DNA from: an uncultured SAR86 cluster bacterium
GTDB taxonomy: Bacteria > Pseudomonadota > Gammaproteobacteria > Magnimaribacterales > AG-339-G14
NCBI GenBank assembly: GCA_902570035.1
Contig: CACFWO010000005.1
Location: 1-64,000 of the forward strand
Length of the DNA stretch: 64,000 nt
Reading direction: 5' to 3'
Shown here: piece by piece, positions 57,950 to 64,000 of the stretch
Layout of the letters: every line of letters starts with the position of its first letter
How positions within the stretch are numbered: position 1 is the stretch's first letter
The notes under the pieces: model-generated
What the model was told of the DNA's origin: nothing
What the model saw: the letters and a program-made list of their open reading frames with translations, nothing else
Database searches by the model: none
Program-made: the position numbers and the translations under genes

Positions 57950-59200
57950 TTAAAATGAATAAATTGACTTGAATATGTAAAAAATAAGAATGGACAAAAT
58001 TCCTCCTACAGGAATTGTCACAATCCAACCAGAGAAAATTTGAACCACATTACTCCAATCCAAATTTCTAGAGGAGTTAACAAGCCCTATCCCGATAATT
58101 GCTCCTACCAAAGTATGGGTTGTTGATACTGGAAATCCATAACTTGAACTTAAAACCACGATGGTTGCTGCAGAAAGTTCTGCTGCGAAACCTGAGGATG
58201 GGGTAATTTTTGTAATTCCTTTTCCGACAGTTCCTATTACTCTGAAACCATAAGTTAAAAGACCAATTACTATGGCGATTGATCCTAATAATAGGATCCA
58301 ACTTGTTACGGCTATTTCATTATTCAAAGAATCATTCTGAGATACAGTATTTACAACTGCTGCAAGAGGTCCCACCGCATTAGCGACATCGTTTGAACCG
58401 TGCGCAAAAGCCATAGCGCATGCAGTAAAAATGACTAAGATGGCAAAGAATGATTCAATACTTGCATCCTTTTGCTTGCTAATATTGCTAGTCTTGAGAA
58501 GCAATAAGCCAATGATAGTTATTCCGATAGCAAACAGAAATGAAAAGAAAGCTGCTTCAGCAAAATCTAAATCTATTCCCACATGTTTTAATCCTTTTAA
58601 AAAGGTCAGCATGGAAATTACAAAACCAACAAATAAAAGATAGATCGGACTGAATTTCAGGGTGTTACTAAAAGGATTTTCTGTATCCAGTATTAAAAAT
58701 TTGATGCTCTTAAATACAAAGAAAGCAAGGACTCCAGATAAAATAGGAGATAAAACCCAAGTAGTTGCGATGCTGGAAACTGCTTCCCAATTGACTGCAT
58801 TAAAAGATAATCCGATTATCGAAAAACCTACAATGCCTCCAATTATCGAATGAGTAGTGGATACTGGCCATCCCAAAGTCGATGCCAGAAAAAGCCATAA
58901 TCCCGCTGCTAGTAAAGCTGACATCATTCCAAAAACCAAAACATCAGACTTACCAATAAATTGCTCACTATCAATTATTCCTTTTCTAATAGTGTCGGTT
59001 ACTTCACCGCCGGCAAGATAAGCTCCAGAAAATTCAAAGATACAAGCTATTAAAAGAGCAGTTCTCAATGTGATAGCGCCGGAACCCACAGAAGTTCCAA
59101 ATGCATTTGCTACATCATTTGCTCCTATGCCCCAAGCCATAATGAATCCAAAGACGCAAGCCAGTATTATAATTTCTGTTTCGATGCCAACAAATGCCAT
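57950..59200 (-). CDS. PiT-family phosphate permease
   Basis: WGIGANDVANAFGTSVGSGAITLRTALLIACIFEFSGAYLAGGEVTDTIRKGI, WPVSTTHSIIGG, AHGSNDVANAVGPLA, FPVSTTHTLVGAI. Confidence 0.96.
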   Translation of the reverse strand: MAFVGIETEIIILACVFGFIMAWGIGANDVANAFGTSVGSGAITLRTALLIACIFEFSGAYLAGGEVTDTIRKGIIDSEQFIGKSDVLVFGMMSALLAAGLWLFLASTLGWPVSTTHSIIGGIVGFSIIGLSFNAVNWEAVSSIATTWVLSPILSGVLAFFVFKSIKFLILDTENPFSNTLKFSPIYLLFVGFVISMLTFLKGLKHVGIDLDFAEAAFFSFLFAIGITIIGLLLLKTSNISKQKDASIESFFAILVIFTACAMAFAHGSNDVANAVGPLAAVVNTVSQNDSLNNEIAVTSWILLLGSIAIVIGLLTYGFRVIGTVGKGITKITPSSGFAAELSAATIVVLSSSYGFPVSTTHTLVGAIIGIGLVNSSRNLDWSNVVQIFSGWIVTIPVGGILSILIFYIFKSIYSF

Positions 59201-59304
59201 AATGAAGGTTTATTTAGGGCACAATATATGAAATTATTGCTTTAGTTAACCTTTTAGGACGATTAAATTTTAATTTCACCTAAAATTCATAATTACTTTT
59301 ATCG

Positions 59305-60135
59305 ATGTTTGAATATGACATAGCCGAATATTCTCTGATTAACCCAGATTTATACAGAAGAGAGCTCCGAAAACTTCAAGCTGAATTCTTAAAATTGCAA
59401 AAATGGGTAATCAATGAAAAGAAAAGACTAGCAATAGTTTTTGAAGGCAGAGATACAGCGGGAAAAACAGGCAGTATATCAGTTTTAAGTAAATACTTAA
59501 TTCCAGAACACGTAAGGTTAGTTAAGTTAGGGATTCCCTCAGAATATGAGTCGAGGCGATGGTTTTCTAGGTATGAAAAACATATGCCGAATACAGGAGA
59601 AATAGTATTTTTTGATAGGTCTTGGTATACCAGAGCTCTTACTGAAATAACTATGAAATATTGTACAGAAAGACAATATAAGTATTTCATGAAAAATGTT
59701 TTGAATTGGGAGGAGCGATTAATCAAAGATAAAATAGATATCGTAAAAATATATCTTTCGGTAAAAAAAGATACGCAAAAAAAAAGGTTCGAGAAAAGAA
59801 AAAATAGCCCTCTAATTTTCTGGAAATTCAGTGAAAACGATCTTAAAGTTGCAGATAAATGGGATGCTTTCACGTTCTATAAAAATCAGATGTTTTCCAC
59901 AACTTCTTCAACTGAGTCCCCATGGGTAATTATAAATGCTAATACTAAGATGGTCGCTTCCTTAAACTCTCTCAGATACATATTAGAAAAGTTTGATTAT
60001 CCAGAAAAGAAAATTCCTAAACCCAAAAAATGGTCTAGAGGAATGAATATTTACAATGTAACAATAAACGGGGTCAAATTCGAGAATCTAAGCTACGATC
60101 AATATAAAGTTCTAAATTCTTTCTCTGATGGTTAA
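59305..60135 (+). CDS. ppk2: Polyphosphate kinase 2 family
   Basis: IVFEGRDTAGKTGSISVLSKYL (Walker A), GEIVFFDRSWYTRALTEITMKYC (Walker B), SPLIFWKFSENDLKVADKWDAF. Confidence 0.92.
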   Translation: MFEYDIAEYSLINPDLYRRELRKLQAEFLKLQKWVINEKKRLAIVFEGRDTAGKTGSISVLSKYLIPEHVRLVKLGIPSEYESRRWFSRYEKHMPNTGEIVFFDRSWYTRALTEITMKYCTERQYKYFMKNVLNWEERLIKDKIDIVKIYLSVKKDTQKKRFEKRKNSPLIFWKFSENDLKVADKWDAFTFYKNQMFSTTSSTESPWVIINANTKMVASLNSLRYILEKFDYPEKKIPKPKKWSRGMNIYNVTINGVKFENLSYDQYKVLNSFSDG

Positions 60136-61045
60136 CAAAAATATTTACCGCGTAGGATGTTTAGACTTAGGCTCTAATGCAATCAAATATAAGCAATACA
60201 GAATCAAGCAAGATAATGAAAAATTTTACGAAGAACTTGAAGCCTACAAAAGGATACCAATAAGACTTGGAACTGACGCTTTTAAAAAAAGAAAGATAAA
60301 GAAAAAGACTGCTCAAAAATTAGTAGAAGAATTAGAAACTTTAGCACTACAGTTAAATCTAAAAAAAATTAATTTAATTGGAGGATATGCAACATCTGCA
60401 ATGAGAACAGCATCTAACGGAGAAGAAATTTGTCAATATATCAAGCAAAATCTAGATATTGAACTGACCATCCTCTCAGGAGAGGATGAAGCAAAACTCT
60501 TATCACATTTAACCAAAAAATATCCACAAAATGGTACTCACCTATTTGTTGATGTCGGAGGCGGAAGTACAGAAATATATTATGAAAATGGCGAATCAAA
60601 GCAAATTCAATCATTTAATTTAGGAGCAGTCAGGGTCTACCTAGAAGAGGAAAATTTGTCAGACTGGAAGGACTTAGAAGATTATCTCTCAAAATTAAAA
60701 GATTCTCCTGTAAGAAAAATTATTGGAGTGGGAGGCAACATAAGATCATTAATTTCTATAATTAATAAAAATCAAAATCTTTCGATCTCGATCGATCAGT
60801 TAGAAGCATGTATGAGTAAACTTGCAAAGTACGGCAAGAAGGAAAAAATGAAGATATATTCATTATCCAAGGACAGGGCAGATATTATTGAATCAGCAGC
60901 AAAGATCTTCATAAGAATCATGAGTCTTGTTCCTAACTCAACCCTTCAATCTGCTTCTTGGAGTATTTGTGATGCTTTAGTTAGAAACTTTATCAATGAA
61001 AATCATACGGGATTAAGCTCCGAACTTAATAAAACCTCTTCTTGA
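60128..61045 (+). CDS. ppx: Short Ppx/GppA-family exopolyphosphatase
   Basis: VGCLDLGSNAIKYKQYRI, GYATSAMRTASNGEEI, ILSGEDEAKLLS, FVDVGGGSTEIYY, NLGAVRVYL. Confidence 0.88.
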   Translation: MVNKNIYRVGCLDLGSNAIKYKQYRIKQDNEKFYEELEAYKRIPIRLGTDAFKKRKIKKKTAQKLVEELETLALQLNLKKINLIGGYATSAMRTASNGEEICQYIKQNLDIELTILSGEDEAKLLSHLTKKYPQNGTHLFVDVGGGSTEIYYENGESKQIQSFNLGAVRVYLEEENLSDWKDLEDYLSKLKDSPVRKIIGVGGNIRSLISIINKNQNLSISIDQLEACMSKLAKYGKKEKMKIYSLSKDRADIIESAAKIFIRIMSLVPNSTLQSASWSICDALVRNFINENHTGLSSELNKTSS

Positions 61046-62766
61046 CTCAAAATGTAATTCATCTCGATCCAAAACTTGCAGCCATTAGGTTTATTGGGCG
61101 TCATTCCTATCTCATAACCCATAAGTCTGGCTAAATGTTTTGAAATAGCTAACCCAAGACCGGTTCCGCCAGATTGCTTGGCTCTTCCTCTATCAACTCT
61201 AAAAAATCGCTCGAATACTCTGTCTCGATATTTTTTAGGAATTCCCTTTCCGGAATCAATTATGCTTAATCTAGAATTGTAATCGTCTGAAAGATCATTT
61301 TGTATAATCACAATAGATTTAGCTGGAGAGTGTTTCAAAGCATTTGAGATAAAATTGCCTAAAATAATTTCGAACGCAGAAACATCAATTAAAACTTCAA
61401 TGTCTTTCGATACTCTGATGTCAAAGTTTATTTGCTTAGGGTTTAATTGGTATTTGTGTTTGCTTAGAAATTTATAAATTAATGAATAAAGATTTTGTCT
61501 TTTCATATTCAAATCAAATTCTCCGGCTTCAATTGAACTTAATTTCAGTAACTCAGATACTGTGTTCGACATATTTTCCGATTGCGAAAGGATAGCTTCG
61601 GTGAATAACAAAGCTTTTGGATCATCCATGAAATTCCCATGTAAAATTGTCTCAGCATTTGCTCTAATAACAGATATTGGTGTCCGAAGTTCATGCGATA
61701 CATTTCCAATAAAATCCTCCCTCATTTGTTCAAGTCTTCTTAACTTGGAAATATCGTTAAATACGACGAGCATTTCATCATTAGTTGTATCTCTTCTTGC
61801 ACTGATTAAATAAGATGAATCTATAGATTTTGGACCGTTAATCTCCACAGCATGGTCATTTTTTTCCCAAGCTTTTTTGAGAAATTTTTTAAATGCTGGA
61901 TAACTAATACTTGAAAAAAATTTCATTCCAATTTCTAATTCAGGCCAAAAATCTTCTTCAATTGTTTTATTGTAAAACAGGACCTCATTAGACTTGTTTA
62001 GCAGTAAAACTCCTTGGCCCATTTTTTCCAAAACTGAACTAAATTGTTTTCTTTGTTTTGCAAGAACCTTTAGGTCTTTTTTTAAATTTTTCTGAACTAA
62101 TTCAACGCTATAATTTTGGTTCGATTGAATAGATATATCTTCATCATCATTAGAATCGATATCAGCCTCATTCGAAGCTTCTTTAAGTAATCTTAAAATA
62201 ACATTTGACGTGAAATAACTTACAAAAAGAGCGAAGACGAATCCAACTAAGACTGCTCCTAAAATAATATAACGGACTCTTGCTAACGCTTGATTGATTT
62301 GAGATAGAGGCGCAGCAACTCTAACAACGCCTACTTCATTTTCAATAGGTATGCCAACAGCAAGATATCTCATGTCAGTATTAATAGTATTTGAGAATCT
62401 TTGAGTTAAGCCGAAGCCTACATTAAAAGCTTGGATAACTTCAGGTCTTTCGGAATGATTTTCTACTGAACTAAGCTCAAGCAGTGGTATTTCTGAATCC
62501 CCTATTACTGATCCAGAACTAGATATCAATGTGACTCTTAATCCGGAAGCTTCTCCGAGATCATCTGCCAAATAATCTGCATTCTGATAATTCAGACCAG
62601 CATCGATAAAGAGTTTCTGAGCTATCTTTGCATGGTTTTCAAGATTTGAATTTATATCTTCTTCTAAATAATTTGCTAATTGGCCTTGAATGTAAAGCCC
62701 AGCTCCGAGTGAGGCTAAGGCTAATATACTAAAAGATATTAAAAATATTTTTGCTCTAACTGACAT
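61003..62766 (-). CDS. phoR: Phosphate-regulon sensor histidine kinase with extracytoplasmic domain and PAS
   Basis: FIGNVSHELRTPISVIRANAETIL, NFISNALKHSPAKS, IIDSGKGIPKKYRDRVFERFFRVDRGRAKQSGGTGLGLAISKHL. Confidence 0.9.
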   Translation of the reverse strand: MSVRAKIFLISFSILALASLGAGLYIQGQLANYLEEDINSNLENHAKIAQKLFIDAGLNYQNADYLADDLGEASGLRVTLISSSGSVIGDSEIPLLELSSVENHSERPEVIQAFNVGFGLTQRFSNTINTDMRYLAVGIPIENEVGVVRVAAPLSQINQALARVRYIILGAVLVGFVFALFVSYFTSNVILRLLKEASNEADIDSNDDEDISIQSNQNYSVELVQKNLKKDLKVLAKQRKQFSSVLEKMGQGVLLLNKSNEVLFYNKTIEEDFWPELEIGMKFFSSISYPAFKKFLKKAWEKNDHAVEINGPKSIDSSYLISARRDTTNDEMLVVFNDISKLRRLEQMREDFIGNVSHELRTPISVIRANAETILHGNFMDDPKALLFTEAILSQSENMSNTVSELLKLSSIEAGEFDLNMKRQNLYSLIYKFLSKHKYQLNPKQINFDIRVSKDIEVLIDVSAFEIILGNFISNALKHSPAKSIVIIQNDLSDDYNSRLSIIDSGKGIPKKYRDRVFERFFRVDRGRAKQSGGTGLGLAISKHLARLMGYEIGMTPNKPNGCKFWIEMNYILSQEEVLLSSELNPV

Positions 62767-62777
62767 ACTTAATTCAA

Positions 62778-63467
62778 CTAAGATGCTGAATTAAAACGAT
62801 ATCCTACTCCTCTTACAGTTTCAATATTATTTCCAATTTGGTCGAGTTTTGCTCTCAGGCGTTTAACATGAGTATCAACTGTTCTTGTAGTCACAGCGCA
62901 ATTATAGCCCCATACATCATCAAGAAGAGCATCGCGAGTTTGAACCCTTCCAATTCTCTCAACTAAGTAATGCAACAAAGAGAATTCTTTAGCAGTCAAA
63001 GAAATTTCTCTGTCTTTAAGTTTGACTCTATGCGCGGCAATATCAATTTCAAGGTCACCGAAAACAAGTTTATCTTCATCGCCAGTGTTTTTATCATTAG
63101 ACCTTTTTAACATGGCAGCAACTCTGAGCATAAATTCACGAATACTAAATGGCTTTACAATGTAATCATCTGCGCCAAGCTCAAAGCCAACAATTCTATC
63201 TATTTCCTCGCCTTTGGCAGTAACCATCATAATTGGGATATTCTTTGTTTTTTTTGCGGAGCGAAGAATTCTACATATTTCAAGGCCCGACATATCTGGA
63301 AGCATCAAATCAAGTAAAATTAAATCTGGTAATTTTACATCGATCGATTTAAGGGCATCTGTGCCGTTAAAAGTCGACTCTACTGAGTAGCCCTCTGAGT
63401 CTAAATTGAATGAAATAGTCTGATTTAAATCTGGCTCATCTTCTACCAGTAGAATATTTTTTTTCAT
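62778..63467 (-). CDS. phoB: Phosphate-regulon response regulator PhoB
   Basis: ILLVEDEPDLNQTISFNLDSEGYSV, DLILLDLMLPDMSGLEICR, winged helix SLLHYLVERIGRVQTRDALLDDVWGYNCAVTTRTVDTHVKRLRAKL, VRGVGYRF. Confidence 0.93.
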   Translation of the reverse strand: MKKNILLVEDEPDLNQTISFNLDSEGYSVESTFNGTDALKSIDVKLPDLILLDLMLPDMSGLEICRILRSAKKTKNIPIMMVTAKGEEIDRIVGFELGADDYIVKPFSIREFMLRVAAMLKRSNDKNTGDEDKLVFGDLEIDIAAHRVKLKDREISLTAKEFSLLHYLVERIGRVQTRDALLDDVWGYNCAVTTRTVDTHVKRLRAKLDQIGNNIETVRGVGYRFNSAS

Positions 63468-63529
63468 TAAGACATTATCCTATTTTTTGCAAAGAATTTG
63501 AAGAAAAGCAATACAAGTTTCCATTTTTG

Positions 63530-64000
63530 TTACATTCTTTCTAAAGTATCTAAAAACTGTTTTGCCACATTATCCCAGGAGTATTGATCTGCAAAATCAA
63601 AACAGGAAGTTCTATCTACAGAGCTAGCTTTTTCTATAGCATTTTTTAAGTCTTGGTCGTAATATCCATTTAAACCGCTTGATATCACATCAATAGGACC
63701 TGTGACAGGATATGCAGCTACCGGAGTTCCGCAAGCGTTAGCTTCCAACATAACTAATCCGAATGTATCTGTTAGTGAAGGAAATACCTTAACTCTTGCA
63801 TTGCTGTAAATTTCAGCGAGTTCATCTCCAAATTTATATCCTATGAAATTTACATCGGAAAATTTTTTCTTATACTCCTTCAATTGCGGGCCTTCGCCAA
63901 CGACAACTTTTGGTAAGTCTAAGTCAAGACGAAAGAATGCTTCTAAATTTTTTTCTTTTGAAACCCTGCCAACATAAAGATAGTAAGGATCTACCTCCTC
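63530..64000 (-). CDS. GT4-family glycosyltransferase (5' end beyond window)
   Basis: Minus-strand frame is open to 64000: EEVDPYYLYVGRVSKEKNLEAFFRLDLDLPKVVVGEGPQLKEY..., VFPSLTDTFGLVMLEANACGTPVAAYPVTGPIDVI. Confidence 0.9.
   Translation of the reverse strand, partial: EEVDPYYLYVGRVSKEKNLEAFFRLDLDLPKVVVGEGPQLKEYKKKFSDVNFIGYKFGDELAEIYSNARVKVFPSLTDTFGLVMLEANACGTPVAAYPVTGPIDVISSGLNGYYDQDLKNAIEKASSVDRTSCFDFADQYSWDNVAKQFLDTLERM

Noticed and set aside
59775-59785. A9 homopolymer in ppk2 as a phase-variation or slippage site
   Set aside because: A-runs are common in this AT-rich window and the frame is intact; no additional evidence.
59376-59873. 165-aa minus-strand ORF antisense to ppk2
   Set aside because: Phe/Ser-rich shadow of the PPK2 coding strand.
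1-64000. CRISPR arrays, IS elements, prophage, tRNA/rRNA genes
   Set aside because: No regular repeat-spacer pattern, transposase or phage gene seen; intergenic gaps are short and none reads as a tRNA cloverleaf. A tRNAscan/Infernal run would settle the RNA question.

Overview
This is an AT-rich, gene-dense chromosomal window, probably from a streamlined marine gammaproteobacterium; a SAR86-like origin is a guess from gene content, not established. Most reading frames belong to recognisable families, and many neighbours overlap by 1-15 nt. Main blocks: (1) a truncated type-B carboxylesterase and two paralogous TonB-dependent receptors (TBDRs); (2) oligopeptidase B, a LhgO-like FAD oxidase and a Na+/alanine symporter with an unusual insertion; (3) a reduced fatty-acid cluster rpmF-fabG-acpP-fabF-mltG-tmk-holB, with fabD relocated about 13 kb away; (4) rluC/rne, where the RNase E lacks its zinc-link motif, followed by nudC, nhaB and dusA; (5) metG split into catalytic and tRNA-binding ORFs, then argG, grxD and pdxJ; (6) a type II secretion cluster gspC-N without gspH, whose GspE lacks the tetracysteine zinc subdomain; (7) a phosphate-acquisition island: beta-helix lipoprotein + TBDR, a metallo-beta-lactamase-fold protein with no metal ligands, aquaporin-ArsC-prepilin peptidase, PiT-phytase-TBDR operon, PPK2-Ppx and PhoBR. 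The most interesting items are the phosphate/phytate island with its lipoprotein/TBDR/dead-MBL module, the zinc-link-less RNase E, and the repeated loss of zinc modules. I saw no tRNA, rRNA, CRISPR array, prophage or IS element. All calls come from reading the sequence; no database search was run.
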